Of a DNA stretch of 64,000 bases, positions 1 through 11,667 are shown in pieces. Where the stretch lies: contig NC_087082.1 in the NCBI RefSeq assembly GCF_026151205.1, forward strand, positions 16,399,401 to 16,463,400, read 5' to 3'. The notes beneath the pieces were generated by a model that saw only the letters and a program-made list of their open reading frames with translations, searched no databases and was not told the DNA's origin. The translations under genes were made by a program, and so were the position numbers. The DNA comes from Bolinopsis microptera. Taxonomy: Eukaryota; Ctenophora; Tentaculata; Lobata; Bolinopsidae. Within the stretch, counting starts at the first letter, position 1. Every line of letters starts with the position of its first letter.

Positions 1-3000
1 GCTGCGTCACACCCATATAGAAATTCATGGTACAGAGTTATAGTACATAGTTAAAAGTCTGGCCCCAGCGGTTTTGTACGTCTTGCTGTATGGAGAATAT
101 CTTAGCATATCTCTTTTAACAACACAGAAGTAATTTTGGAAAGGTAGGAACGCTGGTTCCGAAGCCTTTGCAATGACGAGAAGGACAACCGACCAGAGCG
201 ATCCTGTGTGTAGCGATGGAAACCACGTGATATTAACCTGACAACCAGGTGCACGCCACGTGACAATGGTCTGTCCGTGCACGTGCCGGACTGTCATAAC
301 ACGTGCGGTATCTGTGGAATGCAGTGAGATGACGGTCATGCTGCACCACAAATAGTAAAATACACTGCGGCACACGCCCAGTTACCTTGTTCTACACAAA
401 CACTGTGTGTTAACAACAGGAATCCTTGCCAAGAATGGGAGTGACTTGTTTACCTTTAATTGACATAAACACTGAGGCAGAGTTAACCAGCTATAGTCCG
501 GTTAATCGTTACAATCTAGTCCGGAAAAAAGCCATGTTTTCCAGGGAGGCGCGAGAAGAAGACTGTTTAGTGTTCACTTTCCGTTTAAAATAATAACAAC
601 TGTGTAGGATGCTACTTAATGATTGGTATTCTCTGCTATCTCACTAACCCCACCCAGCTTCAACACGTGACACAGTATGAACACGTGACTCCAAGGGGTT
701 TGGACTCCGAACTAAGGGGTCTACAAAACAGACAGGCAGACGGACTACTCCATCAAACCAGACTCAATCCCACCCTTCACACGACCAACATTTTTAGTAA
801 GTTTGGCCTATCACTTATCAGGATTGAGCTGGAGTTGGCCGAGCCATGTAGCCACTCTGTCACATTCCTGGCTAGCTGCCAGATTCCTGGCTAGCTGCCA
901 GAGTTACACAGCAAGCTGCTGCAGTCCTGCATTCTGACAGCTCCCTCTCGATAACATACTAGAAAACCTGGGCGTAGTGAGTGGCCAGCATGCAGTCCTC
1001 GTGTGTAGCTGCAACTTCCACCCCACTTCACATGTGCGTGTGTGTGTGTGGGGTGGACTAAGTCCAGTACATTGTACATTTGTTGTACACACCATATGAA
1101 CCTAAAGTGACAAGCATATTATAAACATGCTTGATGGAAAGTTCAGCAGCAGCCAGCTTTCTTCACCACATGTATATATACACAATGTGGGGGCGGCGTC
1201 TCATCGTGCGAGCTTCTATCTATTTTAAACCCCATCTTTTGAAGTTGGCATGGTACAAAAAGTAGAAGGTAAAGACTTTTGTTCAGGATTTAAACTGTTT
1301 GGTTAATGGTAATTGGTATGCCCTCAAGAATTTAAGGGAACCTTAATACCTATAATAACCTCTTTGAATATTTTTATTTGGTACGCTGAAAAACGTTTAA
1401 AAAGTCCTGTAAGGCTTTAAAAAGTTTACGTTCCTATTTTAAAGTTTGATAACAAATTTCGCGTTCAAATTTGGCAACGAGACGCGAAACCTTGAAAAGT
1501 AAAGTGACTTTAAGAGATTCCCAAAATACAGACCAACTTTTAAAATTATAATTCGTATCAGACAGCCGTCATTTAACATCCTGATTCCTGGCGCGGGCTG
1601 ACCGCTGGTTTAGGCAGATTTAGCAGCGGTTAAGCTGACAAAAGAAATCAATCGTGAAGTTGAGATTATCCCTAAACTACGTGTATCATGGTGTTAAAGT
1701 TAATTTGAAGTATAAGTAAAGTAGAAAAGTGTAAAATTCAGACAAACAAACATACTAACATACAAACAAACAGACACACACACAAAAAACAAAAACACAC
1801 ATACAAACACACACACACACACACACACACCTACATACACACATTACACACCTGATGCTAAGTTTGTTTTTGACGTCCTGGCAGTTGGTGAGTCTTTCCA
1901 CGCTGTAGCACCCGTTTTTACGGAGCCGTCGGAGCAACAGGGGCGGAACGTAGAGGTTAACCGAGCCTGGGAATACGCTTTTATACTCTCATTTTACAAT
2001 GTGTACATTTCATACATCTGATTATATGTACATTAACACATGCTATGTATTCTATTATACGAATAAACGGCCGTTTTTACAAATATATATCATATATACA
2101 ATATATGTTGTGTTATTATACATGGGGTGAACATGCGAACATTCTATGACAGAAATACTGCAACTTTTACGTTGAAACTAAGAAAATTTAAGGAAGATAT
2201 TTTGTAGTAAAAGAAAATAAATTGGATGCTCGCAGAGCAGCTTTATTTGGTATAATTTACTTGGGGTGTTTGGAATTTGTGGCATTTTAAGCTGCTGAGT
2301 ACTCTTGTTGTTCAGCTGTTGTGGCTGTAAAATGTGCACTGTGTGAACTTGGTAGAAAGAGCCGTGTGATATTGAAGTATATAATAATATGTTTCAAGTT
2401 GCTACTGTGTAAACATGATAATGAGTATTGTGAATATTATTGCGGTCAATACCAAAATGACAACGCAGCTGTTAATTAATTTGATAAACATGGTTTTGTG
2501 GAGGAGAATCGTGCAATAATATCCAAAACTACCATTTGACAGCTGGTCGTTTTGACAAACATTGTGAAGTTACAAATAAACATTGTGAAGTAATAAATAA
2601 ATATATATATATATTTTGTAGCTGTACTCCTACACATTAAAAGTCGGTGTTGATTAGATCTTCGAAATAAGTCTTTGCATCATTTTATTAAACATCGTTA
2701 TCTGAGATAAAATTGTTCTAAAAGCAACTGGAATATTCACAAATCTTTAAAATAACTTACAAACTAGGAAAGGAAAACAAGTCTTAGGAAGACGTACAAA
2801 ACTATGTGACTTAAAACGGTACAAAACTAAAATATACTGATTAATAATCAAACGAAAAGAATGGCTGCGTACATTTTATCTAATCTATTAAAGATTAGTT
2901 TCTCAGAAAAAGCTAGATTTCTCTGAATCAAGCAGTAAAAATATATAAATAGTAATGAATATAACACGTCTCTGATAGCAATATTGTAAACTAAACACGG
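1..3000. other. Intergenic sequence, no gene seen
   Basis: The short open frames here show no recognisable domain, no signal peptide with supporting exons and no splice context. The segment is AT-rich and includes a CA/CACA microsatellite at about 1770-1850 and an AT-rich stretch near 2600. Nothing else could be supported. Confidence 0.6.
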
Positions 3001-3045
3001 GTTAATAGGCTGAGATCATGTCAAATAAAATAAATAAACTAAACA

Positions 3046-5277
3046 CTAAGCTCCAGCGGATTTAAAAAGGATGTGGTTACTATCGAGGGTGTTCATACCC
3101 CCATAACGCTCAAGGGTTTTCAATTGGGTCTGGTAGAACCCCTCTCTAGCTTCCATAGCCTTTTCCCTATCTGCTTGACTTATTTCAGGTTTAAATTCAA
3201 GAGCGTCCACTATAATAACAGAAAGGTGCGTACTAAGTGAAGAGTTATATAAGGCTACTGAACTAAAATCTAAATCATGATCAATATCTAAAAAGTGATT
3301 TACTAACTTACAACTTCTGATACCTTTCTTAATGTGGCTCTTATGATTAGAAAATCTCTTAGGGAGATTAGAAGTAGTATATCCTACATACGACTGTTTA
3401 CAAGTTCTACACTCCATTAAATAAATAAGGTTATTACTCTGACAAGTTATATATTTAGTAATAGGGAAAACTTGTTTGGAATGGTGACTACTAAATTTGG
3501 AACAAGGGGACAGGAAACTTTGCTTACAAACATAGCATTTTCCACAGGCATGGCACCCTGCGTTGTCAGCCTCCCGAACAGCCGGCAATATTGCAGCGTC
3601 TGGTTCAAGAAATTGACTAGCAGTGGCTTCTCCATCTCTATCACTGCTTACAGTTCCACTAGCACGATACTTATTGTGTACAAGCATGCCACCGATAGTT
3701 TGATTCTTTCGGTGACTTACAAATACACTGTCAGCACGTACTAGCTTCTTCAAGGCTGGATCGAGATTAAGAAGGTGCTTATACTTGTGAATAATGCTCC
3801 CCATGTTGGGAAGTGCTGGATTCTGATCCATCACCATGGGTATTAGACAAGTAGTCGTCTCATCCTTATTTTTAGGGGCATACAAGTTTTTCCTATTGGT
3901 TATATCACTAAATTTGTTGAAAGCATCGTCTACAATACTAGAATGGTAACCACGGGCTACAAGGTAACCAGTATATACCTCCCTTTGCTCTAAGAAATTA
4001 GTGTCTTCACTATTGTTCTGCCTCACTCGCCTCGCCACACCATAGGGTATGTTTTTGAGAACATGGCTCCTATGACATGAGGTGGGGATGAGATAGCAGT
4101 GGGTGTCACTGGGCTTAGAGTAAAGTTTGGTATGAATAACATCGCCAACAGCATAGACATAGGTGTCTAAAAACTCAACACCATCCTTAGAGTAGTCGTA
4201 ATTAAACACAAGGTCCGGATGGATACTATTGAGCCATTCCATAAATTGTAGAAGCTCCTCAACAGTACCAGGCCAGGCCATGTATATATCGTCACGCAAC
4301 CTACCCCAGAATGCTGGTCTGTGTGGCGGACCATGTTCTAAATCTCTTTCATTAACTAAAATATCGATCTTATCCATTGCACAATCTGCATACTCACATG
4401 AGTTCTTAGGACCCATCGCCGCTCCACGCTCCTGACGGTATGTTATACCGTTGAACGAAGCTATGTTATAATCAAGAGTGATTTCTAGAGCACTAATAAT
4501 GCATTCTGTACTGAACAATTGATCATAACTACTTCTTTCATTCAGGTGCTTGGTGCATTGTTGGATCCCCATATCCCTGGGGATATTGGTGAACATGTTG
4601 GATATATCTATGGCAACATGTATCACCTCCTTACCCAACAATATGGTGGACTCATTCAAGCTATCAATCTTCCTCAAAAAATGAGGGGTGTCAATAATTC
4701 TATAATCTAAAATAGCCTTCTTCAATTCGTATGCAGTCAGGGCAGATAGGTTCTCAATGTACGAACCACATCCAGTAGTAATCATCCTCCCAGGGTACAA
4801 AGGTGGCTTGTGGGCCTTGGGATTCAGGTACATATTACCAGGCTGGTTGAGCTCCGTACATGGAATAACCCACTCCCTGACCTTCTTAGACATACCTAAT
4901 TCTTCTTTATACTTGACTGTCCAACATGAAATTTTATCAATTAATTCTGAAACTAAATCATCTACATTATTTACAATACTATATACAGATCTATCATTCA
5001 AATGTACACCTATTCGTTGAATATATTCTTCTATATATATATGCGAGAACAAACAAACAAACGAACAAACGAACCACCAACCTGTGACGTGGGACTGTCT
5101 GAAAGAAAGGAATGGGCGGGTATCGACAATAAGGGTGGGTTGAGCATGCTCCAGTAAATCTGACAGTTCGTCAATCCTGTAAAGATAGAGGTTATTAGAA
5201 ATATTATTAGAAATTCTAAATAATTCTAAATAATACATCATCCCCAGAGAAGCATTAATATTTGCTACATGCCACAA
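3046..5277 (-). mobile_element. Penelope-like retroelement, single ORF with RT and GIY-YIG endonuclease
   Basis: One uninterrupted 743-residue frame. The reverse transcriptase core lies at about residues 150-420: the first acidic motif is around 220-233 (VAIDISNMFTNIP), the template-contact motif around 282-293 (QERGAAMGPKNS) and the catalytic Asp pair at 329-330 (RLRDDIYMAW). A Cys-rich linker (CHACGKCYVC) is followed by a GIY-YIG endonuclease from about residue 617 (LIYLMEC, then SYVGYT, R and H). This order of RT then GIY-YIG is the hallmark of animal Penelope-like elements, which copy RNA into DNA at nicked targets. Before the Asp pair this copy has Arg where Tyr-Val is usual. The first 80 or so residues look atypical and the true start may be internal. 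No stop or frameshift is seen, so it may be recent. Confidence 0.9.
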
Positions 5278-5446
5278 TTTATAAGAAAAGATTCAATTGA
5301 GCCGAATTGTTGGTCTGATCGATTAGACTTTTTAGGGTCATGTCATGGTCAAGTACAATATCTAATACACACAACACAAAGGTCTCTTAACGTCACGATG
5401 GTCGTCAGTCGTGAATAATGCAATGGTTACAGCTGGGTCTTCTACC

Positions 5447-5650
5447 ACACCTTTCTGAGTGTTGCAACTTGCAACGATCAGTTACCACACCTTTCTGAGT
5501 GTTGCAACGATCAGTTACCACACCTTTCTGAGTGTTGCAACGATCAGTTACCACACCTTTCTGAGTGTTGCAACAATCAGTTACCACACCTTTCTGAGTG
5601 TTGCAACAATCAGTTACCACACCTTTCTGAGTGTTGCAACGATCAGTTAC
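5447..5650. repeat. 33-bp minisatellite, about 6 copies
   Basis: The unit begins TTACCACACCTTTCTGAGTG and ends in a GTTGCAAC-type motif. Copies differ by single bases. Open frames on both strands here are by-products, since 33 is a multiple of three. Confidence 0.9.
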
Positions 5651-6295
5651 CAGAATTTTAACTTACATCATTTATAGACACTTATCTTATAAAAGAGCAG
5701 ATGTAAAATTCCTGGCCTCACTAAGTCGTTACCAAATATCTCACAGCACTTTGTGTCGCAACAGCAACTGGTTGTTATGTTGTAACCCCTGCCTCACAAC
5801 TCAGCCACAAGTGAAATTATGTTTGTTGTTTAACTTGCATACTTTAAGTTATAAAAACAGGGCCGTTCACCTAACATTCAGCTACAGTACACAGCGGAGG
5901 GGCACACATCCGTATCCAAACACACACATTTACACTGGCCCAACTGTCAAAATCACGTCTATTTTAACAAATAATCTAGACTATTTCAGTTTTCGCGGCT
6001 GTATTTTGAACAGGAAGCGTTGAATCTGCACTCGCTTCTCACACTGGCCAGGTTTCCGCGACACGGACACCACGTACGAGCATGTTTCCATGGAAACGCA
6101 GAGTCGCCATGTCAGGCAGAGTAACTACATTGCTGACTGTTTAACAGGACCTATCTATAGTTATTGTTGGGTGGGACCTGTCTGGGGTTGTTATAGTCTG
6201 TAGTTTTATATAGAGCGTGTGTCAGGGTGTTGTTAAAATGTTGTGAAACTACTCTGGGGACCCGTCCTAGGGACGTGGAGGGGGGGCACTGTTCG
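5651..6295. other. Intergenic sequence, nothing recognised
   Basis: No domain, RNA gene or clear repeat is visible. A 130-codon open frame overlapping the minisatellite has no family resemblance that I recognise. Confidence 0.5.
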
Positions 6296-6300
6296 GGTTA

Positions 6301-7040
6301 CTGGGTTATATTATGGGTTACTGGGTTATATTATGGGTTACTGGGTTATTATGGGTTATTATGGGTTATTGGATTGAGAGCACAGATAGGGAGATAAGGG
6401 TTAGAAAGGGAAAAGCGTGGGGTGCCCTACATAGACTGAAGGATATCTGGAAATCCAAACTCTCAAAGAGCCTAAAGATTAGATTGTTCATAGCGGCTTG
6501 TGAATCAGTACTGCTCTACGGATCAGAAACCTGGACACTGACAAAGGCTCAAGAGAAACGTTTGGACGGGACATACACAAAGATGTTGCGTATGGTGCTG
6601 GGTATCTCATGGAAGGACAAGGTCAGCAATATAACTTTGTATGATAGCCTCCCAAGGCTGTCAAACAAGTTACGAAGCAGGAGATTAAAAATGGCGGGAC
6701 ACTGCATCCGACATCCTGAGCTACTTGCCAGTGATTTAGTCTTATGGGAACCTACGCACGGTAGAGCACAGCAAGGCCGACCAAGACAAAGCTACTTGTC
6801 TATGTTACTGAAGGAAGTTGGGACAAACTCTAAAGAGGAACTGCGAACCCTGATGCGGGACAGGGATATATGGAGGGGGTTTTCTGGCGTAGATCGGACT
6901 TAGCTCCGACATAGTAGTATAGTAGTAGTAGTAGTAGTATGGGTTATTATGGGTTATTATGGGTTATATTATGGGTTATTATGGGTTATTATGGGTTATT
7001 ATGGGTTATTATGGGTTATTATGGGTTATTATGGGTTATG
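6301..7040. repeat. ATGGGTTATT minisatellite split by a LINE insertion
   Basis: Copies of a roughly 10-bp unit (ATGGGTTATT and variants) run from about 6301 to 6372 and resume from about 6937 to 7040. The LINE fragment sits between the two halves. A GTA microsatellite marks the join at about 6910-6937. Confidence 0.85.
6373..6903 (+). pseudogene. 5'-truncated non-LTR retrotransposon, RT C-terminal part
   Basis: The translated frame matches the end of LINE reverse transcriptases: a 'thumb' region with LLYGSETWTL followed by a conserved tail (KMLRMVLGISWKDK, then RRLKMAGHCIRHPE, then GRPRQSYL). The catalytic YADD box and everything upstream are missing, so the insertion is dead. It ends at a stop followed by a (GTA)n tail, as LINEs that end in microsatellites do. 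It sits inside the ATGGGTTATT array, which reads into both ends. Confidence 0.85.
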
Positions 7041-8284
7041 GTGGGGTTGTGAAACAAGATGTGTCACGTGGTGTATTGTGTCACGTGATGTGATGTTGTT
7101 TGAGGATATGAAGACAAATACAACAAGATTTGAGCTAAAACACCATGTGATATGTGTCCAGAACCCCAATAAAACTAGTGATAGATCATATCAACGATTT
7201 CTAAAATCAGAGGACCATACACCAGCCATATACTGATACAGTTGCTAACGATAAGATAAAACCCAATTGATAGACAGATTGTTCCAATTGATGACCAATA
7301 TGGACAAAAGTTTCAACATTTCTTGTACAAACTTTTCTTAAAGATGCAAGTATGAAGTGGACTTCAAATGAACAATAAACAATCCATAACATCAAAAGTT
7401 CTGACGAATAATTAGCTACCATTTGGTGTGGAGACCGACAGGACAACAACTAACCTCATTTTCAACGCCACACTTGATCAAGAAGTCAATAGTAGATTTC
7501 AATAGTAGATGTCAATAGTAGATGATGCGGGGGCACTTTTAACAATCTGAGACTTGTGATAGCTAAACAGAGCAGTTATGGTTACAATATGAAGAAAACT
7601 GAAGTTAAAGCAATTAAAATATCACAAATACTAAACAGCTGTAAAAGTCAGTATTTGTTCACAGTAAAATACTAAACATTAAATAATATACTCCCTCTAA
7701 TACTCTAACTAACAATATGATAAAATGGAGAACAGGAAGAGTGAATGGCGAACTAGCTGTAGGAGCACGTGGGCGCTAGCACGTGGGCGCTATCAGGCTC
7801 GGAGAAATAGGGTAGAATATTGTAGGTATATATTTTATAGAATATTGCATCATAAATGGCAAGCATTTTGCTGCACTACTACTCTGTAACACATCACCTA
7901 ATTGGCCCCACCCTGCGACCAGAGAGAGAGCGAGAGAGAGAGAGAGAGAGCAGCCAATCAGAAAGTTGAACTGTTGAAGTTGTTGTCCAATCAGAGGACA
8001 GAACAGCTGTTGTCGCTGTCCAATCACAGAGCGTGAGAGCTAATGTTGCTATCCAGTCAAATTACAAAAATGACTTAACGATTTTCAATTTAAGGGCGTG
8101 ATGTTTTGCAGCAGATTGAATGCAGAATCGTTAGATAAGAAGCTCTAATTAGGAACCAAGAAAAGGAAGGATTTACGCAACGTCTGCAGTGAGACTGACC
8201 TACTTAAAAGACAATTTTAGGAGGAGTGACTTTCAGATCCACTGTTGGGCAAATATAAGTCTGCATCATAGGCTCCCAGTTCAA
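7041..8284. other. Intergenic sequence with AG microsatellite
   Basis: No gene was recognised. A GA/AG microsatellite lies at about 7919-7950, and short related motifs (CCAATCAGA-like) recur around 7953-8030. Confidence 0.5.
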
Positions 8285-8285
8285 C

Positions 8286-8396
8286 TCACGTGACACATGT
8301 GATCTTCCAATCACAGAGTACTTCCTGCACACACGTGACCTCGCCCCTCTACACACGTGACCTCGCCCCTGCACACACGTGACCTCGCCCCTCTAG
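8286..8396. promoter_or_regulatory. Cluster of CACGTGAC palindromes
   Basis: Four copies of an ACACGTGAC core occur in about 100 bp, most followed by CTCGCCCCT. CACGTG is the core bound by bHLH-ZIP factors (USF, MITF/TFE, MYC families). No gene with a start close by was identified, so a regulatory role is inferred only from motif density. It could equally be a short tandem repeat. Confidence 0.4.
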
Positions 8397-8490
8397 TTGC
8401 ATGGGAAATTGCGCAAGGCACTCTGCTTCTAAAACCAAGCGGAAGCACTTACTCACTTATTAGGTACAGTCACGAATTTTTATTTATCAG

Positions 8491-8936
8491 GGATGCCAAA
8501 TCAGGTGTGCCAAATCAGATATGCCAATTCAGATATATCAAATCAGGTGTGCCAAATCAGATATGCCAAATCAGATATATCAAATCAGGTATGCCAAATC
8601 AGGTGTGCCAAATCAGATATGCCAATTCAGATATATCAAATCAGGTATGCCAAATCAGGTGTGCCAAATCAGATATATCAAATCAGATATATCAAATCAG
8701 GTATGCCAAATCAGGTGTGCCAAATCAGATATGCCAAATCAGATATATCAAATCAGGTATGCCAAATCAGGTGTGCCAAATCAGATATGCCAATTCAGAT
8801 ATATCAAATCAGGTATGCCAAATCAGGTGTGCCAAATCAGATATGCCAATTCAGATATATCAAATCAGGTATGCCAAATCAGGTGTGCCAAATCAGATAT
8901 GCAAAATCAGATATGCCAAATCAGGTATGCCAGACC
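8491..8936. repeat. 14-bp minisatellite (GCCAAATCAGATAT type)
   Basis: About 32 tandem copies alternate between GCCAAATCAG, GCCAATTCAG and ATCAAATCAG forms, with a higher-order pattern of several units. All three forward frames stay open, which produces spurious open frames. No protein is supported. Confidence 0.9.
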
Positions 8937-8949
8937 TGTTAAAATGATA

Positions 8950-10128
8950 TGAGCGTTATATCGAGAGGGGGACAGCATCTAAATTGGTTACACACCACGA
9001 CCCAACATGGTATCTTATTACAGGTCCCTCACAAAATCTCACACCCTCTCTCTCCACCATCCTTACTCTGACCACCACCCATTTCAACAGTCTGCAATAA
9101 GAATCAAGGAGTAAAACTGTAAATATGTTTTGAGACTAAGTAATATGTAAAGAGACTAAGTTTTAAGAGAAGAACAACAAAATGTATAGACTAAGAGAGG
9201 GCTAGCACGTTAAGTGCACATCATTATATGGTCTGTTGCTCGCTGGCTAGCTTCCAACTCAACACAGCAGGACCTTCCTATTTTCCCTTCTTATTATTAT
9301 GTATCTAGTTACAAGAATTCATTTAACTGAAGTGAAAACTGAAAAGTTGGCCCTGATCTCATGGTGATCCTTATGTTTATGTTGAGAAATTCCGGTGGTT
9401 TCATGTCTCAAGCTGACATATCTACCCGGTTTTAACTACCGGTATATACCAACCAGTTGACAAGTTCAGCCAGTCCTACAGCCAGTCTTACAGCCAGTCT
9501 TACAGCCAGTCTAACGACTTTAACTAACTTAACTTTTCAGAAAAACGTCCCGAGTTATTAACAAACTGAAAGAACAAGGAGAGACAGGACGAAAACACAA
9601 AAGTTAGCTCACAATCTGAAGGCAGACTAGGGTGGGAGACTGTCAAAACCCGGGGGAGTGTTTTAATTATTTCGTACAGTTTTGGCTAGGTCATAAAAAC
9701 ACTGGGGTTCCTGGAGTTGTTAATGCCTTATATGGTAGTGAAACAGATCGCACCTTCAGTAATAATAGAGCAAACATCATCGGTGGAATAACCTTGCTTG
9801 TTGATATCTGTTGGTCACGTGCAGGTTTGACAGATCACGCCTGGGCTGGCATTCATTAGAAGTTGTGGAACTGTTTGTAACACTTTATTTAGTTCTGACT
9901 TATTAGTACCTTAGATCATTTCAGATGTTAGGAAGTGTTCAGATTTGAGCATTGCGAGCTGGGTACATAGTTTCTCCTAGTTCATTTAGTTTTGCTAAGT
10001 CCGACTACAAACAGCAACAACAAAAAGAAGTCCGACTACCGAAATGTTAACCCCGGACTCCGGGGTAACATAAATAGATATTATTTAATATTTACTCAAA
10101 ATAGTACGATCTAAAAACCTAGAATCTT

Positions 10129-10161
<33 letters not shown>

Positions 10162-10342
10162 AATGATTTAAGAGGTGCCATAGCATAGCTGATATTAACA
10201 TCCTAGTGGCTAGTTACCAAAACAGAACATTTGCGCTTAAAACCAACTAACAAATATAGTGTTACACAACACTGATAACAGTAGCTTATGGAATGTATTT
10301 AATTCCAGCCCCAATGAGATATAACGTGTGTAAAATACACAT
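8950..10342. other. Intergenic sequence
   Basis: No gene was recognised. Minor features are a 12-bp CAGCCAGTCTTA repeat at about 9465-9512 and an AG microsatellite at about 10132-10160. Confidence 0.5.
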
Positions 10343-10363
10343 CACGTGACTTTAAGTCACGTG
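10343..10363. promoter_or_regulatory. Near-perfect 21-bp palindrome with two CACGTG cores
   Basis: CACGTGACTT, a central T, then AAGTCACGTG: two E-boxes in mirror arrangement. It is suggestive of a bHLH-ZIP site pair, but no target gene is visible. Confidence 0.4.
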
Positions 10364-10379
10364 GTCTGTACAAGACTTA

Positions 10380-11226
10380 CACTCACCACGTCACGTGCTA
10401 TAGTTGCTATAATTCTACTTTTTATACCGAGTCTGCCAGCTCACACTCTCACGTACACACGTACTATTCTGTGTAGATGTGACGTGGTGGTACTCAGACT
10501 GTGTATTTGAGCTACTAGTAGCTGAAGAATTGTCTGTATTGATAGATACAGACATCTACATTCTACGATGTGCATCCTATCTGTGTACAGTATATCCTAC
10601 TGTAGACAACTACACGTCTAGATCCTACTGTAGACGATACCGTAGACAAGAAATAAATTATATAGCTGTAGAAGCTGTAAGTTGGGCGACACTACAAAAA
10701 CAAATATTTCTTTCAACCATTCGTTATAGCAACAATGGGTTATTGATAAGTTAATTAAGATAGGGCGTGGCCACTTTAACTTTTAAATAGTTTCATCTAC
10801 CCTAATTGCCAAGATATAATATTAATTAACAATAAATTACAAAGCACTGACAACATATCAATAAAGGAGGAGAATAAAGACAGAAGGCAGAGCACATGCT
10901 AACAGAAAACAGACCCCAGTCTGGTCCTGGTCCCTACAAGTCTTACAGTTAAACATCCTAACAATAACGATAATGAGCCGCGCACCTTGTCTCCCTGGTA
11001 ACCCGGCACACACCCCTCATCTAATGTAATCAACCTAATGTCAAACTAGATATCATTAGGTAACAGTAAATTGGGGAGTGGCTCTGTCAGACCAGCTTAT
11101 TTCCTTGATTGCAATACGAGATATATAATATAATACGGTCACCTTGCTAATGGAGACAGGTATTAGCCAGCTTGGTTACTAGGTAACATGTATTAGTGTA
11201 GTGGTGTCACTGGTGGTAATCGGGAT
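10380..11226. other. Intergenic sequence, nothing recognised
   Basis: A 91-codon open frame at 10479-10754 has no recognisable motif. Its DNA has repeated CCTACTGTAGAC words, so it looks non-coding. Confidence 0.5.
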
Positions 11227-11667
11227 GGTTGCTAGGTAACGGACTGGTTGCTAGGTAACGGACTGATTGCTAGGTAACGGACTGGTTGCTAGGTAACGGA
11301 CTGATTGCTAGGTAACGGACTGGTTGCTAGGTAACGGACTGATTGCTAGGTAACGGACTGGTTGCTAGGTAACGGACTGATTGCTAGGTAACGGACTGGT
11401 TGCTAGGTAACGGACTGGTTGCTAGGTAACGGACTGATTGCTAGGTAACGGACTGATTGCTAGGTAATGGACTGGTTGCTAGGTAACGGACTGGTTGCTA
11501 GGTAACGGACTGATTGCTAGGTAATGGACTGGTTGCTAGGTAACGGACTGATTGCTAGGTAACGGACTGATTGCTAGGTAATGGACTGGTTGCTAGGTAA
11601 CGGACTGGTTGCTAGGTAACGGACTGATTGCTAGGTAACGGACTGATTGCTAGGTAACGGACTGGTT
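11227..11667. repeat. 19-bp minisatellite (TTGCTAGGTAACGGACTGG), about 23 copies
   Basis: Nearly identical 19-bp units, with two alternating variants (ACTGGTTGC and ACTGATTGC) and an occasional TAATGG change. The low divergence shows recent amplification. Confidence 0.95.

Noticed and set aside
8357-8952. Overlapping repetitive proteins rich in QIRY/CAKS
   Set aside because: By-products of the 14-bp minisatellite; all three frames are open.
10479-10754. 91-residue protein
   Set aside because: No motif, no supporting exon structure; the DNA shows short internal repeats.
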